This document shows, one piece after another, positions 1-5,431 of a DNA stretch of 6,559 nucleotides; position 1 is the stretch's first letter; the number at the start of each line of letters is the position of its first letter. A program made the position numbers and the translations under genes. The notes below the pieces were generated by a model that searched no databases, was not told the origin of the DNA, and saw only the letters and a list, made by a program, of their open reading frames with translations. The stretch spans positions 1 through 6,559 of the forward strand of contig JAEZVS010000128.1 of assembly GCA_023443145.1 (NCBI GenBank), in the 5' to 3' direction. Source of the stretch: Bacillota bacterium (GTDB lineage: Bacteria > Bacillota > Peptococcia > Peptococcales > Peptococcaceae).

Positions 1-611
1 GTATTTTTGGTTTGAATGCGCGGTGTGTCAAAAACATGCAGTGCATCGCCATCCCAAAGCACATCTCTGGCGCTGCCCTCACGGTGGCCGCCCTTCACCA
101 ATACTGCACCCCCGGTTTGCAGCGACAGCGCCTTGGCGGCTTCTGCCATATCGTCATCTCCCGCAATGGTGCGACCTAAAAGCACTTCTGCTTCGGGAAT
201 ATTGGGTGTCAGCACGGTCGCCAGCGGCAACACATGGGTGCGGAAAGCCGCAATGGCTTCCGGCGCCATGAGGGGACTTCCGTTTTTTGCCACCATCACC
301 GGATCTATCACCACATGGCGCGGTGCATAGTGACGCAAACCCTCTGCTACAGCTTTCATACATGATTCAGTAGAAAGCATGCCCACCTTCACCGCATCGG
401 GAAAAATATCGGTGAACACGCAATCCATTTGATCGCGAATCACCTGTGGCGTCACATCCATCACTGAAGTGACGGTGGCTGTATTTTCAGCCACAACCGA
501 TACCACCACACTCATACCGAACAGCCCATGGGCCGAAAACGTTTTGAGATCCGCTTGAATACCGGCGCCGCCGCTGCAATCAGATCCTGCAATAGTCAAA
601 CATGTTTTCAT
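1..611 (-). CDS. thiD: Hydroxymethylpyrimidine/phosphomethylpyrimidine kinase, 3' part cut by window edge
   Basis: ThiD phosphorylates hydroxymethylpyrimidine (HMP) and then HMP phosphate with ATP, giving HMP diphosphate for thiamine phosphate synthesis in the cytoplasm. Translating from the ATG at 611-609 gives 203 codons up to the window edge. Visible family motifs are AGSDCSGGAGIQADLK (residues 8-23, substrate-binding N-terminus; position 12 is Cys where Ser is usual), IDPVMVAKNG (102-111), TPNIPEAE (135-142), VLVKGGH (170-176) and the run TPRIQTKN at the very edge, which in ThiD leads into the catalytic THGTGC loop. That loop and about 60 further residues lie outside the window. The start is supported by GGAG (618-621) seven bases upstream. 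The gene is preceded by its own promoter, TPP riboswitch and terminator, which independently supports a thiamine role. PdxK-type pyridoxal kinases share the fold, but the motif set and the riboswitch favour ThiD. Confidence 0.95.
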   Translation of the reverse strand, partial: MKTCLTIAGSDCSGGAGIQADLKTFSAHGLFGMSVVVSVVAENTATVTSVMDVTPQVIRDQMDCVFTDIFPDAVKVGMLSTESCMKAVAEGLRHYAPRHVVIDPVMVAKNGSPLMAPEAIAAFRTHVLPLATVLTPNIPEAEVLLGRTIAGDDDMAEAAKALSLQTGGAVLVKGGHREGSARDVLWDGDALHVFDTPRIQTKN

Positions 612-633
612 TTTGTTCTCCTTTCCGGCGCAC

Positions 634-666
634 AAAAAAAGATGCACGCCCGCCTGGGAATGCACC
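634..666 (-). terminator. Intrinsic terminator: expression platform of the thiD TPP riboswitch
   Basis: On the minus strand GGTGCA (666-661) pairs with TGCATC (646-641), with one G-U pair. The stem continues through a U-G pair and one mismatch into CCC/GGG closed by an AGGC loop. Seven T residues (640-634) follow directly. It lies between the riboswitch aptamer and the thiD ribosome binding site, as expected for transcriptional OFF control when TPP is bound. I could not define a convincing antiterminator by eye: GGGA in the aptamer 3' arm with TCCC in the terminator, or CCCGC with GCGGG, are short candidates. Confidence 0.85.
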
Positions 667-680
667 TTTGCTATTTTTAT

Positions 681-760
681 CGCTCCCTGCGCGGGTATTA
701 ACCCACAGGTTCAAAGGGTCAGGCCAATGGCCTTTCTCAACAGTACGTTCCCCTGCTTCA
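681..760 (-). ncRNA. TPP riboswitch (THI element) in the thiD leader
   Basis: The leader binds thiamine pyrophosphate and controls the downstream thiD. Read on the minus strand it shows the conserved THI-box parts in order: AGGGG near the 5' end, the TTGAGA core (TGAGA at 739-735), a perfect P3 hairpin AGGCC-ATT-GGCCT (733-721), GACCCTTTGAACCTG (720-706), GGGTTAATACCC (704-693) and GCGCAGGGAGC closing the aptamer. P1 is short (GC with GC), so the outer boundaries are approximate. An intrinsic terminator follows 14 bases later, before the gene, so control is most likely by premature transcription termination. Confidence 0.95.
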
Positions 761-773
761 TATTCTTTTGTCC

Positions 774-802
774 ATCATACGATAGTTGTTCGTCCAATGC
801 AA
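774..802 (-). promoter_or_regulatory. Sigma-A-like promoter of the thiD riboswitch transcript
   Basis: On the minus strand TTGCAT (802-797) and TATGAT (779-774) are separated by exactly 17 bases. Transcription would begin near 767, a few bases before the aptamer at about 760, giving a leader of about 155 nt that contains the whole riboswitch and terminator. The spacing and position make this convincing although it is inferred from sequence only. Confidence 0.75.
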
Positions 803-872
803 CCCCAAGTTGGCGGCGCCGAATATTTTTCCTAAAACAGGCCCACCTACCTCTTTCCGTCAGACCTTGATT

Positions 873-3638
873 TTAAGAAAACCTGGTTCTGAACATGAGC
901 TCATCCAAGTTTTTATCACCGGGCTCCAAATCACGCAAAGTGTCTCTTTCCGGTGTCTTGTGAATGAGCAGCACCAAGTTGATAAGCACATCCGTTAAAA
1001 TGCGGTTGTCTTTATACGCCAGGTAAACCGGATGCCAATTGGGACGAAACTTGCTCTTAAAATGATTGAGCCCGCTGAACGAATAGATGCGTGTCCCGAA
1101 TTCATAAGCGATGCGCACCATTTTTTCCCGGCCGTCGGAATAATGTCCTCGGCCCACGTTGGCTAAAGGCGACACCCCCAAATCGAAAGCCGTATACCCC
1201 GAGTCTTTGGCCCATTCGAAAAGAGAGATAAACATCATATCCATCACGTTGTCTTCGTTGGTGATGTCATAGCGCATTAAGTCGACGGAAAGCACCCCTT
1301 CGCCCACATGGGACATCATATTGGCAAAAGCCACCGATGCGCCCTCCGCATCCACCAGTTCAAAGACAGGTGACGATTGAAGATAGGGCTCATAGAAACT
1401 GCCCAGAGAAAATTGCATTTCTTTTTCGTCACCCAACCATTTATCGGAGATGCGCTGCCAGGCTGCGAGCTTTTCAGCAGAATGTGGCGGATGGACCACT
1501 TGAAAAGTGTATCCGTTTTTTTCCATTGCGCTGCGCGTATTGCGAAGTCCGCGGTTTTTCTTTCCCGAGAGGGAAAATGTGGTCAGATCCACCATGGCAT
1601 CTTCCCCCATTTTCAAAAAACGAAAGCCTTCATCGATAAAAGGCACCAAGTAGCGCCCGGAAATTTCGTAAAAAGAAACCACCATATCCATTTGACCGGC
1701 CCAGCGCACCAAGCCACCAATGGCATCGTCCACATCTTCCGGATTTCCCACCGGGTCGCCCAACACAAAAATATGCTGTTTCACCGGACGGTAGAGCATG
1801 GCCACCGTGCGGTTTTCGTTAAAATAGATCATCTTATCGTTCATATGATGCAAATGGCCGAACATGCCACCGCCGTATTTTTCACACAAAGCTTCAAAGT
1901 GCGCATGATCCTCTGCAGAAGGGGGCACAAAGGCTAGAAAATGCCTGCGCGTGGTGAGCGTTGCAAAGGACACCGCTCCCACCATAAACACAAATCCGGC
2001 CATCACCCAAGGGCCCAACGGATGGGACGCCACAAAGTTGACCACCGTTAGTTTGTTGTAGAAGATGCGCGCCGCCAAATGATAAAGTCCCGCAAAGATC
2101 CCGCACCCCGCCAGCAAAGCAAGCATCAGCTGAGCAAACGTCCGCCGGTTTAACGGCACTGCCTGATTCACAAAAAGAGAGCGCGTCAAAAGAAGGATAA
2201 GGGCAAAAGTCACCATGACCGCCGCTTCTTCATAGTCCAGACCTTTTAAGAGACAGCTCATCGCCGCGACCAAAAGCACCACCGTGGTCACAACTTGTGC
2301 CCGACGGACCTGTAAGCGAATACCCCGTGACAAAATAATCAGGAGCAGTGCCAAAAATATAGTGACCATGCGCGAAAACAGGGGCACAATATGGGGCACA
2401 TAATGATGCAGCATATGAAGCCGCCAAAATATCTCCGGTGTTGCCGCCGAGAAAAACAGAATACAGCCTGATAAAAAGATACCCATTGAAATAAAGCGCG
2501 CTATTAGGCGGGATGCCTGCAGCCAAGTGTCCGCATTAAAGCGATTTCGGAAAGCATAGGCCGCTAAGCCGAAAAGGCCGATTAGCCAGGGAAGAAAGGT
2601 ATATATCACACGTTCGGCCAAAAGTGCCATCACCACATGGCTGGAATCATAGCCCAACGAAGCCATAATGGCCAAAACCGCACCGTCAAAAGTACCCAAG
2701 CCCCCCGGCACCATCGATACAATACCGATGGCTGTGGCGATGGTATAGACCAAAATGCCCACCGTCCAGGGAATGCCCGGATCAAAATAACGTAAGGCAT
2801 AGGCAAAAAACAACGCCGCCATAAACCACTCCACACTGGATGCCGCCAGCGTTTCAATGCGCGTCTTGCGGCTTAAATAATGCAAAGGCGAGCGTTCATG
2901 ATGTAAAATGCCGATGGGCAAAAGGTCACCGAATACATAAAACACCGCCAAAAGAAACATCAAGAGATAAATGGGCAGATACTTGCTTTCACCCAAAGCA
3001 TGAAGGCCAATGGATGCCGGAAAAGCAAGCACAAAAAGCCCCAATAACGTGGATACCAAAATCCCCGCCGATACTTTAAGCGCCTTTTCCTCATCCACAC
3101 CCACGCTTTCATATAACTTAAGACGCAGCGTGCCGCCGGTTACACCGCCAAAGCCGATAAAGTTATTGAAACTTTGGGCAATCCAACCGATACGAAACAG
3201 ATCGCGCGGTCTCACATCCAACTGAAAACGATGGGCCAACACAAAATCATAAGCAGAGCAAAAACAAAAAGCGCCCAAACCGAACACCACAAATTTCAGT
3301 TTATCCCAAAGGACCATTTCATGGCTCAGTTTTTGAATTTCTTTTAAATTAATATGAGCGATCTCTGACTTAACTGCAAAAAACACAGCTGCCAGCATAA
3401 TACCCATAAACGCCATCTGCAGCGGCCGTTTGTGGGCAGCTGCAAAAGCGAGCACATTTGAAAACCATCCACCGCCTGCGCCGTCCGGTTGCCGTAATTC
3501 GTCCTCATTTTGAACAGCCGGCACCTCATGATCTGCGAACGCCGCATGGCGACATTCCTTCTCCGGCGCATGTTCTGTTTCGGATGAATGCTCCCCGCCG
3601 GTACCGCAGGCTTCATTCGTTTTTATATCGTCTTTCAT
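873..3638 (-). CDS. mprF: MprF: phosphatidylglycerol lysyltransferase / aminoacyl-PG synthase and flippase
   Basis: MprF transfers an amino acid, usually lysine from Lys-tRNA, to phosphatidylglycerol and flips the product to the outer leaflet. This lowers the negative charge of the membrane and protects against cationic peptides. The 921-residue product is complete. Residues 1-60 form a hydrophilic, acidic, His- and Cys-containing extension. About 14 hydrophobic segments span residues 70-565; this part carries GFGGVTGGTLRLKLY (162-176) and VPGGLGTFDG (310-319), characteristic of the MprF/UPF0104 flippase domain. Residues 585-880 are the cytosolic DUF2156 synthase domain, with VLGDPVGNPED (625-635), FDLGVSPLANVG (818-829) and FKSKFRPNWHPVYLAY (860-875). 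The start at 3638 is supported by GGAG seven bases upstream. Typical MprF proteins are somewhat shorter (about 840-880 residues from memory), the excess being the N-terminal extension. Whether Lys or Ala is the donor cannot be read from sequence. No good terminator of its own follows. An independent promoter is proposed at 3861-3888. Confidence 0.95.
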   Translation of the reverse strand: MKDDIKTNEACGTGGEHSSETEHAPEKECRHAAFADHEVPAVQNEDELRQPDGAGGGWFSNVLAFAAAHKRPLQMAFMGIMLAAVFFAVKSEIAHINLKEIQKLSHEMVLWDKLKFVVFGLGAFCFCSAYDFVLAHRFQLDVRPRDLFRIGWIAQSFNNFIGFGGVTGGTLRLKLYESVGVDEEKALKVSAGILVSTLLGLFVLAFPASIGLHALGESKYLPIYLLMFLLAVFYVFGDLLPIGILHHERSPLHYLSRKTRIETLAASSVEWFMAALFFAYALRYFDPGIPWTVGILVYTIATAIGIVSMVPGGLGTFDGAVLAIMASLGYDSSHVVMALLAERVIYTFLPWLIGLFGLAAYAFRNRFNADTWLQASRLIARFISMGIFLSGCILFFSAATPEIFWRLHMLHHYVPHIVPLFSRMVTIFLALLLIILSRGIRLQVRRAQVVTTVVLLVAAMSCLLKGLDYEEAAVMVTFALILLLTRSLFVNQAVPLNRRTFAQLMLALLAGCGIFAGLYHLAARIFYNKLTVVNFVASHPLGPWVMAGFVFMVGAVSFATLTTRRHFLAFVPPSAEDHAHFEALCEKYGGGMFGHLHHMNDKMIYFNENRTVAMLYRPVKQHIFVLGDPVGNPEDVDDAIGGLVRWAGQMDMVVSFYEISGRYLVPFIDEGFRFLKMGEDAMVDLTTFSLSGKKNRGLRNTRSAMEKNGYTFQVVHPPHSAEKLAAWQRISDKWLGDEKEMQFSLGSFYEPYLQSSPVFELVDAEGASVAFANMMSHVGEGVLSVDLMRYDITNEDNVMDMMFISLFEWAKDSGYTAFDLGVSPLANVGRGHYSDGREKMVRIAYEFGTRIYSFSGLNHFKSKFRPNWHPVYLAYKDNRILTDVLINLVLLIHKTPERDTLRDLEPGDKNLDELMFRTRFS

Positions 3639-3715
3639 AAAGTTCTCCTGAAATAAATCACATCATGCCTGAAAAATAAAATGAACCCAATACATGCCGC
3701 AAGGCAAAGGGAAAC

Positions 3716-3743
3716 ATGCCCCTCTAAAAGCATTTTTAGGCAT
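3716..3743 (-). repeat. Imperfect hairpin in the mprF leader
   Basis: CTAAAA (3724-3729) pairs with TTTTAG (3734-3739) across a four-base loop. Outside it ATGC (3716-3719) pairs with GCAT (3740-3743), with CCCT (3720-3723) bulged. No T-run follows on the minus strand, so it is not an evident terminator. It lies about 80 bases upstream of the mprF start and could be a leader structure. Function unknown. Confidence 0.4.
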
Positions 3744-3860
3744 AAACTTAAGAAACCCTCAGCCTCGTTTTAATGTTTCTCTTCAGCAAGTCCAACAGTC
3801 AAATGCCATCGGTTGAAATAAATGTGTAGACCGCCAGTTATCTAATCAGATTCAACTATC

Positions 3861-3888
3861 ATTATAATCAAGTGCCTTCGAAAGGCAA
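3861..3888 (-). promoter_or_regulatory. Candidate mprF promoter
   Basis: A perfect TATAAT (3866-3861 on the minus strand) is preceded by TTGCCT (3888-3883) with a 16-base spacer. Alternatively ATTGCC can be read with a 17-base spacer. The -10 match is strong and the -35 moderate. It is the best minus-strand promoter I see in the gap before mprF; others in the AT-rich region are possible. Confidence 0.5.
3873..3887. repeat. 15-bp palindrome over the mprF -35 region, possible operator
   Basis: TGCCTT (3873-3878) and AAGGCA (3882-3887) are perfect inverted arms around CGA. The element overlaps the proposed -35 hexamer and spacer of the mprF promoter and lies about 30 bp upstream of the oxidoreductase -35. 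A dimeric repressor binding here could affect mprF. No known regulator site is recognised, so this is inference from position and symmetry. Confidence 0.35.
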
Positions 3889-3918
3889 TAGTGTTTCTGA
3901 ATCAATTAACAGTCAGGC

Positions 3919-3947
3919 TTGCATACGGCTTGATTTTGTTATATAAT
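3919..3947 (+). promoter_or_regulatory. Sigma-A-like promoter of the oxidoreductase gene
   Basis: TTGCAT (3919-3924) and a perfect TATAAT (3942-3947) are separated by 17 bases. Transcription would start near 3954, giving a leader of about 36 nt. This rules out the in-frame ATG at 3949, which would lie just upstream of the start of transcription, and supports the ATG at 3991. The -35 hexamer and spacing are the same as in the thiD promoter. Confidence 0.8.
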
Positions 3948-3976
3948 AATGCCAATTTTATCAGCTTGTTGTAAAC

Positions 3977-3986
3977 AAAGGAGGAG
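3977..3986 (+). promoter_or_regulatory. Strong ribosome binding site that fixes the oxidoreductase start
   Basis: AAAGGAGGAG contains a full GGAGG core (3980-3984) six bases before the ATG at 3991. The alternative upstream ATG at 3949 has no such site. This element decides the start. Confidence 0.85.
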
Positions 3987-3990
3987 TTTC

Positions 3991-5094
3991 ATGGAAACAT
4001 ATAGCGTTTATTTACCCAACTACACCATTGGTGCAGGTGATGTGTATAAAAAAATTCCCGAAATTTGCGCAAGCTCCGGGAAAAGCATCGTCTTAATCGG
4101 CGGCAAAACCGCACTTTCTGTAGCAGAAGGCCCCATTCGGGAAGGCATTCAAGGTTCGGATATGACCATCACCGATGTTGTCTGGTATGGCGGAGATGCC
4201 ACCTTCGGTAACGTGGATGCCCTTTGTGCCAATCCCTCAGTGAAAGAAGCAGATATGGTCTTCGGTGTCGGCGGCGGTCGCGCCTTGGACACTGTAAAAA
4301 TTGTCGCCAGTCGATTGGGTAAGCCGATGTATGCTTTCCCCACCATCGCGTCCAATTGCGCGCCGGTCACAAAAGTGTGCGTGTTCTATCACGAAGACCA
4401 CACTTTTAAAGGTTTGGAGTGGGCCAAAACCCCACCCTGCCACACCTTCATCAACACCAAAATTATCGGTGAAGCGCCGGTGGAATATATCTGGGCCGGT
4501 ATTGGTGATGCCCTTTCTAAAGAATATGAATCCAGCTTTGCCGCCCGCGGACTGGAATTGTCCCATACCGACCAAATCGGCGTGGACATCGGCCAACGTT
4601 GCGCCACACCGCTTTTACGCTACGGCAAACAGGCTCTTGATGACATCAAAGCCGGTAAAGTAAGCCATGCCCTGGCTCAGGTCATCTTAAACATCATTGT
4701 CACCACCGGATTGGTCTCGGTGTGCGTAGTAAACGACTTCAACAGTGCCTGTGCCCATGCCATCTACTATGGTTCCACCATTCTACCCGAACCCGAAGGA
4801 CATGTGCGTCTCCATGGGCAAGTGGTGGCTTACGGTGTACTGGTACAACTGGCCGTAGATCAGCGCTATGATGAATATGAAAAAGTGTACGCCTTCAACC
4901 AATCTTTAGGCCTTCCTGTATGCCTGGCCGATATTTGGGTGACCAACGATGAAGACAAAAACAAACTGTTGGACCACTCTGCCATTCAAAAAGACCTGGA
5001 AGTGACCCCTTATCCGGTCACTCGAGATATGTTGGCCAAAGCCGTGGATTGGATGGAAGATTATCATCAAAAGCAACAAGCCGAAATACAATAA
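3991..5094 (+). CDS. Iron-containing alcohol/glycerol dehydrogenase family oxidoreductase, YbdH(HcxA)-like
   Basis: Members of this family are cytosolic, NAD(P)-dependent, metal-containing dehydrogenases acting on alcohols, polyols or 2-hydroxy/2-oxo acids. The 367-residue product has the family's usual length. GVGGGRALDTVK (92-103) is the dinucleotide-binding glycine motif. PTIASNCAPVTKVCVFY (117-133) follows the family's PTIA region. Likely metal ligands are D173 (in AGIGDALSK), H256 (in CAHAIYYG) and H275 (in RLHGQVVAYGVLVQ), matching the Asp-His-His set of glycerol dehydrogenases. The C-terminal part (LHGxxVAYGxLVQ and a late YPVT segment) is most like E. coli YbdH/HcxA, a hydroxycarboxylate dehydrogenase, as recalled. 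The metal (Zn or Fe) and substrate are not determinable. The start at 3991 follows from the ribosome binding site and promoter; an in-frame ATG 14 codons upstream is rejected. The gene has its own promoter and a strong terminator, so it is probably monocistronic. True glycerol dehydrogenase (GldA) is an alternative but fits less well. Confidence 0.88.
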   Translation: METYSVYLPNYTIGAGDVYKKIPEICASSGKSIVLIGGKTALSVAEGPIREGIQGSDMTITDVVWYGGDATFGNVDALCANPSVKEADMVFGVGGGRALDTVKIVASRLGKPMYAFPTIASNCAPVTKVCVFYHEDHTFKGLEWAKTPPCHTFINTKIIGEAPVEYIWAGIGDALSKEYESSFAARGLELSHTDQIGVDIGQRCATPLLRYGKQALDDIKAGKVSHALAQVILNIIVTTGLVSVCVVNDFNSACAHAIYYGSTILPEPEGHVRLHGQVVAYGVLVQLAVDQRYDEYEKVYAFNQSLGLPVCLADIWVTNDEDKNKLLDHSAIQKDLEVTPYPVTRDMLAKAVDWMEDYHQKQQAEIQ

Positions 5095-5131
5095 TTTGTC
5101 GTAAACGACATCACATCTAAGTTCTATACGC

Positions 5132-5187
5132 ATGCAATAAAAAAGACAAACCTCGATCATCCTGAGGTTTGTCTTTTTTTATTGCAT
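5132..5187. terminator. Strong bidirectional intrinsic terminator
   Basis: A nearly perfect inverted repeat: AAGACAAACCTC (5143-5154) pairs with GAGGTTTGTCTT (5164-5175) around a nine-base loop. The flanking A-run (5139-5144) and T-run (5174-5180) and the outer ATGCAAT/ATTGCAT extend the symmetry, with one extra T. Read on plus, the stem is followed by TTTTTTT for the oxidoreductase, 37 bases after its stop. Read on minus, it is followed by the complement of the A-run and can stop transcripts from the SLH gene. Confidence 0.92.
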
Positions 5188-5305
5188 CCACATCCTAATG
5201 CCAAAATGCGCTCACCGAAAATCACAGCTTGATATGTTCCTTTCCCTCAGTCCTTATCTTGTCTTCGTTTGTATTTTCTTTTTGATAGATCTCCCATAAA
5301 CAAAA

Positions 5306-5344
5306 AGCAGACAATCCCCACTTGAAAATGGAGGATTGTCTGCT
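5306..5344 (-). terminator. Probable terminator of the SLH protein gene
   Basis: AGCAGACAATCC (5306-5317) pairs perfectly with GGATTGTCTGCT (5333-5344). On the minus strand the stem is followed by TTTTGTTT (complement of 5298-5305), a reasonable U-tract, about 90 bases after the SLH stop codon. On the plus strand only CTTTTA follows, so the minus orientation fits better. Confidence 0.7.
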
Positions 5345-5360
5345 CTTTTAAGTCTTCCAT

Positions 5361-5398
5361 AAAACGGAAGCGGTTTCATTAAAAGCCCGTTTTCCGTT
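5361..5398 (-). repeat. Inverted repeat close to the SLH gene 3' end
   Basis: AACGGAA (5363-5369) is the reverse complement of TTCCGTT (5392-5398), and AAAACGG (5361-5367) can pair alternatively with CCGTTTT (5387-5393). On the minus strand it lies about 35 bases after the SLH stop and is followed by TTTATGG, a weak tract. It may be a first, weak terminator or a 3'-end stabilising structure ahead of the stronger hairpin at 5306-5344. Confidence 0.4.
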
Positions 5399-5431
5399 CA
5401 AGAAAAAGCCATGAGGGCATATTGCTGCATT

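Larger units (their letters stand above)
3639..3990. other. Divergent intergenic region between mprF and the oxidoreductase
   Basis: This 352-base AT-rich stretch separates two genes reading away from each other. It holds a candidate mprF promoter on the minus strand (3861-3888), a strong promoter on the plus strand (3919-3947) and the ribosome binding sites of both genes. If the mprF promoter is right, the mprF leader is about 215 nt, much longer than the roughly 36 nt leader of the oxidoreductase. The leader contains small hairpins with TGCC/GGCA arms and a 32-codon ORF discussed under findings. I recognise no known riboswitch in it. Confidence 0.6.
5095..5431. other. Convergent intergenic region with terminators
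   Basis: This 337-base gap lies between the 3' ends of the oxidoreductase (plus) and the SLH protein gene (minus). It contains a strong bidirectional terminator (5132-5187), a second perfect-stem hairpin (5306-5344) and a third inverted repeat (5361-5398). Between 5188 and 5305 I see no gene with a ribosome binding site and no recognisable RNA. Confidence 0.6.

Noticed and set aside
154..363. 69-codon minus-strand frame overlapping thiD
   Set aside because: Different frame from the thiD translation, which shows unmistakable ThiD motifs across the same bases.
813..822. CGGCGCCG palindrome between mprF and thiD as a terminator
   Set aside because: Self-complementary without room for a loop and with no following T-run on either strand.
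1377..1937. 186-codon open frame on the plus strand inside mprF
   Set aside because: Antisense shadow of the well-supported mprF coding sequence, with no recognisable motifs or ribosome binding site.
3949..3990. In-frame ATG 14 codons upstream of the oxidoreductase start
   Set aside because: It sits just after the -10 box, upstream of the expected transcription start, and has no ribosome binding site; ATG 3991 has a strong GGAGG at ideal distance.
4237..4596. 119-codon minus-strand frame inside the oxidoreductase gene
   Set aside because: Antisense shadow of a gene with clear family motifs; no promoter or ribosome binding site.
5198..5299. 33-codon plus-strand ORF with a hydrophobic C-terminal half between the terminators
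   Set aside because: No ribosome binding site before the ATG and no promoter seen; it lies between two terminators, and short hydrophobic frames are common by chance in T-rich DNA.
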